Below, in pieces: positions 35,678 to 43,887 of a stretch of DNA of 50,515 nt (the stretch's first letter is position 1; the number at the start of each line of letters is the position of its first letter). The translations under genes were made by a program, and so were the position numbers. Under the pieces are notes generated by a model. It was not told the DNA's origin, did not search any database, and saw nothing but the letters and a program-made list of their open reading frames with translations. The DNA is from Pelagibacteraceae bacterium (GTDB taxonomy: Bacteria > Pseudomonadota > Alphaproteobacteria > HIMB59 > GCA-002718135), in NCBI GenBank assembly GCA_002718135.1, contig PBDN01000006.1, positions 1 through 50,515 on the forward strand. Reading direction: 5' to 3'.

Positions 35678-36095
35678 CAGAAGCATTAATCAAATTTATT
35701 GATTTTTTTATCTCTGAATCCATTTCATCAATTAATTGTATTATATTTTTTGTATTTTGATTTAAAATATTTTTCTCAGAAACATGATCACTTAATTGAT
35801 CTTTAAGTATAATTATTTCAGATGATAATTCTTTAATTTTTTTATCTTGGAGTTCAATATTTTTATTAGATGAGTTTTGTTCCTTATTTAAAATATTTGA
35901 GTCAGAAAGTTTGTCTTCCAATTCTAAGCATAGCATAATTAATATTTTACTATCACTAACTTTGCCATTTAAATAATCATATTTATTTAAACGTTTTTTT
36001 ATTTTCTCAATTAAGATTAACAACTTGTCTTTCTCTTTTTCCTCAAAATTTAATTTTATATTTTGACCTAAAATATTGAATTTAAGATTTGACAT
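35670..36095 (-). CDS. zapA: Cell division protein ZapA
   Basis: ZapA bundles FtsZ filaments at midcell. An N-terminal alpha/beta head (NLKFNILGQNIKLNF, then LLILIEKIKKRLNKYDYL and ILIMLCLELEDKL) is followed by a coiled coil to the C-terminus. I chose the ATG at 36095 (MSNLKFN) because it starts at the conserved head; the frame extends 8 codons further. It overlaps the coiled-coil gene upstream and the cyclo-ligase gene downstream, leaving no space for the 6S RNA gene often found between zapA and fau. Confidence 0.85.
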   Translation of the reverse strand: MSNLKFNILGQNIKLNFEEKEKDKLLILIEKIKKRLNKYDYLNGKVSDSKILIMLCLELEDKLSDSNILNKEQNSSNKNIELQDKKIKELSSEIIILKDQLSDHVSEKNILNQNTKNIIQLIDEMDSEIKKSINLINASDE

Positions 36096-36285
36096 TTTCT
36101 TGGTTTTTGTATTGTTCAATTTCTTCTATGGTTTGTTGTATGCCATTTCTTAACATATTAATTTTATTCTCTAGTTTATTAATTTTGATTGAATTTGCAT
36201 AATTTTTTTCAATTAGTTCTTGATTTAACTTTTGTAATTCAGCAATATTGATTTTTAAGGCTTTTAAACGATTTAAAATTTTCAT
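36082..36285 (-). CDS. Short coiled-coil protein upstream of zapA
   Basis: This is a 67-residue, almost entirely helical protein rich in Lys, Glu, Asn, Leu and Ile, with heptad-like spacing across about residues 10-60. Alphaproteobacteria commonly encode a short coiled-coil protein (annotated DUF4164 in some) directly before zapA, so a division-related role is plausible by context. The sequence itself has no diagnostic motif. It is the first gene of the group running down to ymdB, and is divergent from tkt. Confidence 0.72.
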   Translation of the reverse strand: MKILNRLKALKINIAELQKLNQELIEKNYANSIKINKLENKINMLRNGIQQTIEEIEQYKNQENVKS

Positions 36286-36331
36286 TTTATTTTTATAGTT
36301 TGAATATTTAAAAATGTCACTTTAATGAATT

Positions 36332-36360
36332 TTGATATTAGTGTAAAAGGGGCATAAAAT
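36332..36360 (+). promoter_or_regulatory. Sigma-70-like promoter ahead of tkt
   Basis: TTGATA (36332-36337) and TAAAAT (36355-36360) are separated by exactly 17 nt, in the 84-bp gap between two divergent genes. Predicted transcription start would be near 36366-36368, only a few bases before the TTG chosen for tkt, which would make the message leaderless or nearly so. AT-rich sequence yields such matches by chance, so this is moderate evidence. Confidence 0.4.
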
Positions 36361-36369
36361 AGAGGTCAC

Positions 36370-38361
36370 TTGAGAAATTATATTGATAATTATGAAAATT
36401 TGAAACAATTATCGAATTGTATAAGATTTTTATCAATAGATGCTGTACAAAAAGCTAATTCTGGTCATCCTGGGATGCCGATGGGTATGGCCGATATAGC
36501 TACTATACTTTTTAAAAATCATCTAAAATTTGATCCTCAAAACCCAAAATGGATAGATAGAGATAGATTTATAATTTCTAATGGCCATGGCTCGATGCTA
36601 CTTTATTCAAGTCTATATTTGTTAGGATACAAAGATATTAAATTATCTGATATTATAAATTTTAGACAATTAAAATTTCCTACTGCTGGACACCCTGAGT
36701 ACGGTGCTTTAGATGGAATAGAAACAACAACAGGTCCACTTTCCCAAGGACTTGCAAATGGTGTTGGATTCGCAATAGCTGAAGAAAAATTGTCAAATAT
36801 ATTTTCAAAAAAATTAATAGACCACTATACATATGTATTTGCAGGTGATGGATGTCTTATGGAAGGTTTAAGTCATGAAGTATGTAGTTTAGCTGGACAT
36901 CTGAAACTTAAAAAATTAATAGTTTTTTTTGATGATAATTCTATTACAATTGATGGATCAACCAAATTAAGCAATTCTGAAATAACTAAAGATAGATTTT
37001 TATCATATGGCTGGAATGTAAATAGTATTGATGGTCACAATTTTGATGAAATTTCAGAATCAATTAAAAATGCAAAAAATAGTGGGAAACCAAATCTTAT
37101 ATGTTGCAAAACTAAAATTGGATATGGATCTCCAAACAAAGAATCTAAATCATCTTCACATGGGTCACCTTTAGGGGATGAAGAAATAGAACTTACAAGA
37201 AAAAAATTAAAATGGGATTACAGTCCTTTCGAAATACCTGAAGAGCTACTTTCTGAATGGAGAAACTTTTCTAAAAGAAATGATGACATTATAGAAAAAT
37301 GGAATAATGAAAATAAAGAAACAATAAAATCAAAAAAATATGCAAAATATTATAATAATAATTTAGATAGTGATCTAGTAGATTCAATTAATGATTTTAA
37401 AATAAATCACACAAAACTTCGTACGAACTGTGCGACAAGAAAGGCGAGCGAATTATCTTTAGAAGTTATTGAAAAAAAAATGGAGAATCTTTTAGGAGGA
37501 TCTGCAGATTTAACTGGCTCAAATAATACAAAAACTAAATCTATGAATATTTTTAACTCATCTAATTACAATGGAAATTATATATATTACGGAGTCAGAG
37601 AACATGGAATGGCAGGAATTATGAATGGCATTGTTCTTCATGGCGGCATAAGGTCATATGGTGGAACATTTTTAGTTTTTAGTGATTATTGTCGTCCGTC
37701 AATAAGATTATCAGCATTAATGAACATCCCCACGATTTATGTAATGACACATGACTCAATAGGTTTAGGAGAAGATGGACCTACTCATCAACCGATAGAA
37801 CATTTAGCTTCCTTAAGAGCTATTCCAAATTTAAATGTTATTAGACCTTGTGATATTGTTGAAACCATTGAGTCTTGGCAAGTTGCACTAGAATCAAAAC
37901 AACCAACTGTTATAGTTTTAACTAGACAAAACCTTCCTTTTATTGGCAGAAAATATGATAGCAATAATAATGTAAAAAAAGGTGCATATATTATAAAAAA
38001 TTTTAGTGAATATGATGCTACGATTTTAGCTACTGGTTCAGAAGTAGAATTAGCAATAGAAACTTCAGATATATTAAATAAAGAAAATATTAATGTAAGA
38101 GTAGTCTCAATTCCAAGCTTTGAGCTATTTGATCAGTGTGAAAAAGATTACAAAGATGAAATAATTGGACAGAAAGTTTGTTTTGGTGTTGAGGCTGGAA
38201 TTATAAATGGATGGGAAAAATATATAAAACTTGAAAATTTTTTAGGACTAAAATCTTTTGGAGCCAGTGCACCTTACAAACAACTATATGAGCATTTTGG
38301 ATTAACAAGTCAAAATTTTTGCAAAAAAATTAAAAAGAATATTAATTTACAGGATTATTAA
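36370..38361 (+). CDS. tkt: Transketolase
   Basis: This ThDP enzyme of the pentose phosphate pathway has 663 residues. It shows AVQKANSGHPGMPMGMADIA, the ThDP motif GDGCLMEGLSHEVCSLAGHLKL...DDN, the pyrimidine-domain YYGVREHGMAGIMNG, and HDSIGLGEDGPTHQPIEHL. The start is TTG at 36370, preceded by an AGAGGT ribosome-binding site at 36361-36366; an alternative TTG is at 36400, still before the conserved region. gap starts on the last base of the stop codon. Confidence 0.94.
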   Translation: MRNYIDNYENLKQLSNCIRFLSIDAVQKANSGHPGMPMGMADIATILFKNHLKFDPQNPKWIDRDRFIISNGHGSMLLYSSLYLLGYKDIKLSDIINFRQLKFPTAGHPEYGALDGIETTTGPLSQGLANGVGFAIAEEKLSNIFSKKLIDHYTYVFAGDGCLMEGLSHEVCSLAGHLKLKKLIVFFDDNSITIDGSTKLSNSEITKDRFLSYGWNVNSIDGHNFDEISESIKNAKNSGKPNLICCKTKIGYGSPNKESKSSSHGSPLGDEEIELTRKKLKWDYSPFEIPEELLSEWRNFSKRNDDIIEKWNNENKETIKSKKYAKYYNNNLDSDLVDSINDFKINHTKLRTNCATRKASELSLEVIEKKMENLLGGSADLTGSNNTKTKSMNIFNSSNYNGNYIYYGVREHGMAGIMNGIVLHGGIRSYGGTFLVFSDYCRPSIRLSALMNIPTIYVMTHDSIGLGEDGPTHQPIEHLASLRAIPNLNVIRPCDIVETIESWQVALESKQPTVIVLTRQNLPFIGRKYDSNNNVKKGAYIIKNFSEYDATILATGSEVELAIETSDILNKENINVRVVSIPSFELFDQCEKDYKDEIIGQKVCFGVEAGIINGWEKYIKLENFLGLKSFGASAPYKQLYEHFGLTSQNFCKKIKKNINLQDY

Positions 38362-39365
38362 TGAGAATTGCAATAAATGGTTTTGGAAGAATAGGTAAAC
38401 TTGTTTTTAGAGCACTTCTTGAAAAAAATATTAAAAGTGTGGAAATAGTTGCTATTAATGATTTAGGTGATCTTGAATCTAGTTTTCATTTAATGAAATT
38501 TGACAGTGTGCATGGACATTTACCTATAGAAATTAAAAAAAATAAAAATAATATAATATTTAAAAATAAAAAAATTGTATATCTTCGAGAGAAAGATCCG
38601 AATAATTTACCTTGGAAAAAATTAAAAGTTGATGTTGTACTAGAGTGTAGTGGTGTTTTCACCTCTAAAGAAAAATCACAATCACATATAAGTTCGGGTG
38701 CAAAAAAAGTTTTAATTTCTGCACCAGCTTCTGATGTTGATGTTACTATTGTGCAGGGTGTTAATAATAATATTTTGAGGAAAAATCATAACATAATATC
38801 AAATGGATCATGTACAACTAATTGTTTAGCACCTATAGCAATGATTTTAGAAAATAAATTAGGTATTGAAAGTGGATTTATGACGACAATACATAGTTAT
38901 ACTGGCGATCAAAATACAGTAGATCAAAACCATAAAGATTTTAGAAGGGCTAGAGCTGCTGCAATTTCAATGATTCCATCTTCAACAGGGGCTGCTAAAG
39001 CTTTAAGTCTTGTAATTCCAAAATTAAAAGGGAAATTAGACGGAACAGCCATTAGAGTTCCTACCCCTAATGTTTCTCTTATTGATTTAAGTTTTGTAAG
39101 TAAAAAAACAACTTCAACTAATCAGATAAATAATCTAATGATAAAATCATCCAAGTTACCAAAATTAAAAAATATTTTAACTACCAATTCACTTCCTTTA
39201 GTTTCAATAGATTTTAATCACAATTCAAGCAGCTCAATTTTTGACTTAACTCAAACTCAAGTATTGAATAATAAATTCTGCAGAATATTGTCTTGGTATG
39301 ACAATGAATGGGGTTTTTCAAATAGAATGATAGAAACTATGCTGGATTTAAAAAAGTTTTTATAG
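38361..39365 (+). CDS. gap: Glyceraldehyde-3-phosphate dehydrogenase, type I
   Basis: The 334-residue enzyme has the NAD-binding INGFGRIGKLVFRA, an acidic residue after the second strand (INDLGD) that favours NAD over NADP, catalytic Cys151 in SNGSCTTNCLAP, and the closing SWYDNEWGFSNRM. It follows tkt without a gap, the usual alphaproteobacterial order, but pgk and fba that normally follow are not present here. Confidence 0.94.
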   Translation: MRIAINGFGRIGKLVFRALLEKNIKSVEIVAINDLGDLESSFHLMKFDSVHGHLPIEIKKNKNNIIFKNKKIVYLREKDPNNLPWKKLKVDVVLECSGVFTSKEKSQSHISSGAKKVLISAPASDVDVTIVQGVNNNILRKNHNIISNGSCTTNCLAPIAMILENKLGIESGFMTTIHSYTGDQNTVDQNHKDFRRARAAAISMIPSSTGAAKALSLVIPKLKGKLDGTAIRVPTPNVSLIDLSFVSKKTTSTNQINNLMIKSSKLPKLKNILTTNSLPLVSIDFNHNSSSSIFDLTQTQVLNNKFCRILSWYDNEWGFSNRMIETMLDLKKFL

Positions 39366-39778
39366 TGAATCGTATTAAAAAAACATTTGCAATTAATACT
39401 TTAAACCAAGCAGAAAAAGTTTTAAAATTTTTTATAAATAAAAAAATAAAGCCAATTATTTATATAAGAAACTACATTATAAAAGGTTTTGGATATGATT
39501 GGATAGTTAATTTTAAACAATTATTAGAAAGTAAATTTAATAAAAATTTTTATATTTATGCTGATGCTGGTTATGATTTTGGATTATGTACTATACTAAT
39601 TAACAATAAAATAAATTATATCAAAATAAAATCTAATAAAAATATCATGAAGAAATTACAACAAATTGCAAAAAAAAATAAAGTTTTATTAAATCCAAAT
39701 TTTAATATAGTAGATCTTTCCAATTTAAAAAATTTAGAAAAAAAATTGGAAATTTTGACTTTAGACATAAAAAAATGA
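39365..39778 (+). CDS. Uncharacterised 137-residue protein between gap and efp
   Basis: I do not recognise this protein with confidence. It begins with GTG overlapping the gap stop by one base and ends in a 4-bp overlap with efp, so it is translated as part of the tkt-gap-efp string. Predicted structure alternates strands and helices: NQAEKVLKFFINKKIKPIIYI, then FYIYADAGYDFGLCTILINN, then INYIKIKSN, then NKVLLNPNFN. The D-A-G-x-D-x-G-x-C-x-x-L pattern followed by a hydrophobic strand and a second helix recalls a short conserved family seen beside fba/efp in alphaproteobacteria (recollection, not a search). Very high Lys/Asn/Ile content may be compositional drift. Confidence 0.7.
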   Translation: MNRIKKTFAINTLNQAEKVLKFFINKKIKPIIYIRNYIIKGFGYDWIVNFKQLLESKFNKNFYIYADAGYDFGLCTILINNKINYIKIKSNKNIMKKLQQIAKKNKVLLNPNFNIVDLSNLKNLEKKLEILTLDIKK

Positions 39779-40344
39779 AAATAGATGGAAATCAAATTAA
39801 AGTAGGAAACATTTTAAAAATTCACTCAAAGTTATGGAAAGTGTTAAAAACACAACACACTCAACCAGGTAAAGGTGGTGCATATTTGCAAGCAGAAATG
39901 AAAGATATAATTAATGGAACCAAAATGAATGAAAGATTTAGATCTTCTGAAACTGTTGAAAGAGCTATATTAGATGAAAAAGTATGTCAATATTTATACA
40001 AAGATAATACAAAATATATATTCATGGATAATAATACATATGAACAAATTGAAATTGGAGATGATATTGTTTCGGAGCTTCAATCAAAATTTTTAAAAGA
40101 AAATGAAAATATAACTATACAATTTTATGAAAATCAAATTGTTGGTATTAATATAGCAGACACTGTAAAATTAAAAATTATAGAAACAGAAGCTGTAGTA
40201 AAAGGACAAACAGCAACTTCATCCTTTAAACCTGCGACACTTGAGGGCGATATTAAAACAACTATACCTCCTTTTTTGAAGGTTGGTGATACTGTCATAA
40301 TTAATACGAATGATTTTAGTTATTTAGAAAAAGTAAAAAAATAG
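39775..40344 (+). CDS. efp: Translation elongation factor P
   Basis: EF-P relieves ribosome stalling at polyproline. The 189-residue protein has the three beta-barrel domains of the family: KVGNILKI and the loop QPGKGGAYLQ with the tip Lys33 that is modified in some bacteria, then EKVCQYLYKDNTKYIFMDN, and the C-terminal GQTATSSFKPATLEGDIKT...PPFLKVGDTVIINT. A poxA/epmA-type modification gene is not in the window. Confidence 0.95.
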   Translation: MKIDGNQIKVGNILKIHSKLWKVLKTQHTQPGKGGAYLQAEMKDIINGTKMNERFRSSETVERAILDEKVCQYLYKDNTKYIFMDNNTYEQIEIGDDIVSELQSKFLKENENITIQFYENQIVGINIADTVKLKIIETEAVVKGQTATSSFKPATLEGDIKTTIPPFLKVGDTVIINTNDFSYLEKVKK

Positions 40345-40346
40345 AA

Positions 40347-41123
40347 ATGTTGCCACCAATTATAAATATATTTGAAAAAGCAGCAAGAAAAGCGGGAAAA
40401 ATTTTATTGAGAGATTTTGGTGAAATTGAGAATCTTCAAATACATTCAAAAAGTGTTGGTGATTTTGTAACTAATGCTGATATTAAAATTGAAAAAGTAC
40501 TTTTAGAAACACTGACTTATTACTATCCTCAAGCTACATATATTACAGAAGAATCAGGAAAAATTGCAGGTTCTAATGAAACAATTGTTATTGATCCAAT
40601 TGATGGAACATCTAATTTCATTCATGGTATACCTCATGTGAGTATTATAATTGGTAAAATTTATAATAATGAAATAACTGATGGAATTATCTATAATCCA
40701 ATTTTAAATGAATTTTATTGGGCTTCAAAAGGAAAAGGGGCTTGGTGTAACAATAGAAGATTAAGAGTTTCAAAAAGGCAAAACTTTTCAAATTGTATAA
40801 TAGGAACGGGTATACCATGGGGCATTAAAATAAATGATGATTATTTTTTTAAACAAAAAAGTATTTCTTCTGAATCTGCTGGTATAAGAAGACTTGGTTC
40901 AGCAGGTCTAGATTTGGCATATGTAGCAGCAGGTAAGCTTGATGCTTTTTGGGAAGAAGATTTAAATCTTTGGGATGTATTATCTGGTGTTTTATTAGTA
41001 AAAGAAGCAGGTGGAAAAGTCACAGAACCAAATGGAAATGAATGGAAAATTAGTTCCAAAGATATATTGGCATCTAATTCAAATATTCATTCTATTTTAA
41101 TAAAAAAACTAACTTTACAATAA
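40347..41123 (+). CDS. suhB: Inositol-1-monophosphatase family protein (SuhB-like)
   Basis: This is a 258-residue Mg-dependent phosphatase. Metal ligands are in ITEES (Glu68/Glu69), DPIDGTSNFIHGIPH (Asp83, Asp86) and the late WEEDLNLWDVLSGVLLVKEAGG. It starts 2 bp after efp, the conserved alphaproteobacterial order efp-suhB-rpmE. In E. coli SuhB also acts in rRNA antitermination; that role cannot be judged here. Confidence 0.93.
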   Translation: MLPPIINIFEKAARKAGKILLRDFGEIENLQIHSKSVGDFVTNADIKIEKVLLETLTYYYPQATYITEESGKIAGSNETIVIDPIDGTSNFIHGIPHVSIIIGKIYNNEITDGIIYNPILNEFYWASKGKGAWCNNRRLRVSKRQNFSNCIIGTGIPWGIKINDDYFFKQKSISSESAGIRRLGSAGLDLAYVAAGKLDAFWEEDLNLWDVLSGVLLVKEAGGKVTEPNGNEWKISSKDILASNSNIHSILIKKLTLQ

Positions 41124-41151
41124 AATTTAAATCACTATAAGCTTTTTTAAA

Positions 41152-41379
41152 ATGAAAAAAAAAATACACCCTGATTACCATGAAATAGAAGTTGTTATGA
41201 CTGATGGTAGCACATTCAAAACACGTTCAACATGGGGGAAAAAATTAGATAAATTAAAACTTGATATTGACCCTAAATCTCACCCTGCATGGACTGGTGG
41301 TAAAGCAAATCTAAATGAATCAGAAGGTCAAGTTGCCAGATTCCAGAAAAGATTCAAAGGTGTTAAAATAGGAAAATAA
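41152..41379 (+). CDS. rpmE: 50S ribosomal protein L31
   Basis: A 75-residue L31 with the family's [28 protein letters not shown] opening and the [11 protein letters not shown] motif. It has no cysteines, so it is the zinc-free form. The stop codon abuts the stop of convergent DUF1192 with zero bases between. Confidence 0.94.
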   Translation: MKKKIHPDYHEIEVVMTDGSTFKTRSTWGKKLDKLKLDIDPKSHPAWTGGKANLNESEGQVARFQKRFKGVKIGK

Positions 41380-41562
41380 TTATTTAAAAAATTTTTGTGC
41401 ATCACTTTTAACCTTATTTTTTTTTATTATTTCCTCATTTACCCTATGTATCTCATTTTTAAGGTTTTCTATATATATTTTCAATTCTTCAACACTTAAA
41501 TCATCTAGATTTAATCTATTTACAGACTTTGTCTTTTCATCTATTTCTAAAACTTCATTCAT
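41380..41562 (-). CDS. DUF1192 family protein
   Basis: This 60-residue protein fits the short alphaproteobacterial family DUF1192: an acidic N-terminus, the conserved LDDLSVEELKIYIENLKNEI helix, and a coiled-coil ending Q-K-F-F-K where relatives have A-x-F-F. Function is unknown. It is divergent from trcR across a 69-bp AT-repeat-rich spacer. Confidence 0.85.
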   Translation of the reverse strand: MNEVLEIDEKTKSVNRLNLDDLSVEELKIYIENLKNEIHRVNEEIIKKNKVKSDAQKFFK

Positions 41563-41572
41563 ATTAAACTTT

Positions 41573-41605
41573 TTTATATATATATTTATTATATATATTT
41601 ATAAG
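41573..41605. repeat. Imperfect tandem AT repeat in the DUF1192/trcR spacer
   Basis: Two near-identical copies of a TATATATATTTAT-like unit lie head to tail in the divergent spacer. The tract is pure A/T and would be easily melted or curved. It probably belongs to the back-to-back promoters of the two flanking genes, but no -35/-10 pair stands out from the background. Confidence 0.4.
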
Positions 41606-41631
41606 TATTTTTTTATTTAGGAAGCATGATT

Positions 41632-42177
41632 ATGAAATTACCTTTAATGCCAAAAGCAACAGCAATATGGTTAATAGATAATACTTCTCTAACATTTACT
41701 CAAATTTCTAATTTTTGTGGTTTACATGAATTAGAAGTTCAAGGAATTGCTGATGGTGAAGTTGCAGTTGGAATGAGAGGTTATGATCCTATTGACAACA
41801 ATCAACTAACTAAAGAAGAAATTTTAAGATGTGAAAATGACCAGAAAGCAGAACTACAACTTATTTCTTCGAAGGTTATAGAAATGTTGCCACCAAGAAA
41901 AAAAGATACTAAATATACTCCGCTATCTTTAAGACAAGAAAAACCTCATGCAATATTATGGCTAATTAAGAGATATCCAATTGAATTAAGCAGTTCACAA
42001 ATTGCAAAATTAACGGGATCAACGAAAAACACTGTAGAAGCTATTAGAAATGGGACCTACAGAGAGGCAGTATTAGAATCTAAAAGTCCTATGGATATAG
42101 GATTATGTTCTTATGATGATTTAGAAAAATCTCTAAACAGATCAAGAAGTAAAAAAACTGAAGAAAATTCAAATTAA
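41632..42177 (+). CDS. trcR: DUF1013 family transcriptional regulator (TrcR-like)
   Basis: This 181-residue protein of the alphaproteobacterial DUF1013 family has the opening KLPLMPKATAIWLIDNTSLTFTQISNFCGLHELEVQGIADGE. The second half carries HAILWLIKRYPIELSSSQIAKLTGSTKNTVEAIRNG. Both halves look like helix-turn-helix units. Some annotations name it cell cycle transcriptional regulator TrcR. An ATG at 41626 is also in frame, but the AGGAAG at 41619-41624 is one base from it and 7 from the ATG at 41632, so the latter is chosen. Its stop overlaps the convergent DUF2878 stop (TTAA). Confidence 0.85.
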   Translation: MKLPLMPKATAIWLIDNTSLTFTQISNFCGLHELEVQGIADGEVAVGMRGYDPIDNNQLTKEEILRCENDQKAELQLISSKVIEMLPPRKKDTKYTPLSLRQEKPHAILWLIKRYPIELSSSQIAKLTGSTKNTVEAIRNGTYREAVLESKSPMDIGLCSYDDLEKSLNRSRSKKTEENSN

Positions 42178-42689
42178 GTTATTTTTTTCAATAGTATATT
42201 TAAATAATAATACATCAATAAACTCCAAAACATAAACATAATAGTAAAAAAAATATAAGTATTTTCAATAAATATAATTCCTAAGAAAATTCCAGAATAG
42301 TAAGTAAACGTTGCCAAAATAGCACCTAACACTATTCCAACAATTTTATAATTAATAAAAAAAAGTAATATTTCATCAAATAAAGTTGAAAAGCTTAACC
42401 ATAAACTAATCATCCATATTGGCAATAAACCAAAATTTAACAAAGTATTAAATTTGTAGATGGAAAAATAAATCATCATAGTATCAAATAAATAACCTGG
42501 GATAACAATGCATAATGATATTTTAAAAAATCTAGTTTTATTTTTTGTAATCGAAAAATAAAATAAATAAAAAATTATTCCTACTAAAAAGCCTAATAGC
42601 GAAGAAGGGTAATATTTTTCTCCCAGTACACAACTAAACCATACGATCTGATATCCGGTTAAAGTTACGATTAATTTTACCTTATTCAC
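42174..42689 (-). CDS. DUF2878 family membrane protein
   Basis: This 171-residue protein has about five or six hydrophobic segments and Tyr/Trp/Phe-rich loops, including GYQIVWFSCVLGEKYYPSSLLG at the start. That pattern fits DUF2878, an inner-membrane family of unknown function that commonly travels with cfa, DUF1365 and FAD amine-oxidase-like genes, as it does here. It starts 4 bp after cfa and is last in the cluster. Confidence 0.78.
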   Translation of the reverse strand: MNKVKLIVTLTGYQIVWFSCVLGEKYYPSSLLGFLVGIIFYLFYFSITKNKTRFFKISLCIVIPGYLFDTMMIYFSIYKFNTLLNFGLLPIWMISLWLSFSTLFDEILLFFINYKIVGIVLGAILATFTYYSGIFLGIIFIENTYIFFTIMFMFWSLLMYYYLNILLKKIT

Positions 42690-42693
42690 TAAT

Positions 42694-43887
42694 TTATTTA
42701 TTAATTAAATAATGTGAAACATCTGTAGATTTACATAAAAAACCTGTTTCACAGTATGATAAATAATATTCCCACATTCTTTTAAATCTTTCGTTAAAGC
42801 CTAACTGCACTAAATCATACCAAGATGATTGAAATCTGTCATTCCACAGTTGGAGAGTTTTTGCATAAGATAATCCAAAACTTTTAATTTCCACAAAATC
42901 AAGACCAACTTTTTGATTAATTTCGTTTAGATCTCTTTTCGTTGGTAACATACCTCCTGGAAATATGTATTGCTGAATAAAATCTGGTTGATTTTGATAA
43001 TTAAATGATCTTTTTTCATCAATAGTAATGATTTGTAAAGCAGCTCTGCCTGAATGTGCTAATGATCTTTTTAAAATATCAAAATAATTTTCCCAATATT
43101 TTTGTCCAACAGCTTCAAACATTTCTATTGACGCTATATTTGAGTATTGCTTATTTATTTCTCTATAATCTTTAAGTTTAATTGATACTTTTTCACCCAA
43201 ACCTTCTGTTTGAATTTTGTTAGAAGCATATTCAAATTGAGCTTGAGAAATCGTAATTGCATCAATTTTTGATTTGAAATTTTTTGCTGCATAAGCTGAA
43301 AAGCCTCCCCAACCGCAACCAATTTCAAGTACTTCTGAATTTTCATTTAATTTAAGTGCTTCTGCAATTTTATTATATTTATTTAGTTGAGCTTCCAATA
43401 AATTTTGGTTATCTTTTTCAAAATATGCAGCTGAATATGTCATACTCGTATCTAACCACTTGTTATAAAAATTATTACCGAGATCATAATGGTATTCAAT
43501 ATTTTTTTTACTTTGAGATTTTGTGTTTTCATTAAGAAAATGCTTAAATTTAGAATAAATATTATAAAAGATATTGGTTTTTAAATTCTTTAAAAAATAA
43601 TTTTCATTTCTAAATGCAAGTAAAAGTAGATTGGTTAAGTTATTGGAACTGAAATCACCATCCATATAAGATTCAGCAAAACCTATTGATTTTCTTTTAA
43701 AAATTTTGCTTATAAATTTATAATTATTTATCAATAAATCTGCTTTTGGACCATTTTTTATCCCCTTAAATAAATTAACCGTTCCAGATGGAAATATTAC
43801 AGTTAGTTCTCCATACTGAAGTTTTGATAAAAATCTTTGTGCCACAACTTCAAATGATTGTTGAAATTTATTATTTATAAAGTTCAT
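42694..43887 (-). CDS. cfa: Cyclopropane-fatty-acid-phospholipid synthase family methyltransferase
   Basis: This is a 397-residue SAM-dependent methyltransferase acting on unsaturated acyl chains of membrane phospholipids. The N-terminal lipid-binding domain (about 1-120) includes GFAESYMDGDFSSNNLTNLL. The catalytic domain has NIEYHYDLGNNFYNKWLD, SAM motif VLEIGCGWGGFSAYAA, ITISQAQFEYA, and SIEMFEAVGQKYWENYF. Relatives make cyclopropane rings or, in some alphaproteobacteria, methylated or furan-type chains; the product cannot be told here. Start shares a base with the DUF1365 stop. Confidence 0.9.
   Translation of the reverse strand: MNFINNKFQQSFEVVAQRFLSKLQYGELTVIFPSGTVNLFKGIKNGPKADLLINNYKFISKIFKRKSIGFAESYMDGDFSSNNLTNLLLLAFRNENYFLKNLKTNIFYNIYSKFKHFLNENTKSQSKKNIEYHYDLGNNFYNKWLDTSMTYSAAYFEKDNQNLLEAQLNKYNKIAEALKLNENSEVLEIGCGWGGFSAYAAKNFKSKIDAITISQAQFEYASNKIQTEGLGEKVSIKLKDYREINKQYSNIASIEMFEAVGQKYWENYFDILKRSLAHSGRAALQIITIDEKRSFNYQNQPDFIQQYIFPGGMLPTKRDLNEINQKVGLDFVEIKSFGLSYAKTLQLWNDRFQSSWYDLVQLGFNERFKRMWEYYLSYCETGFLCKSTDVSHYLINK

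Noticed and set aside
35670..35686. Space for a 6S RNA gene between zapA and the 5-formyl-THF cyclo-ligase gene, its common place in proteobacteria.
   Set aside because: The two genes overlap by 8 bp, leaving no room; a 6S RNA would have to be elsewhere.
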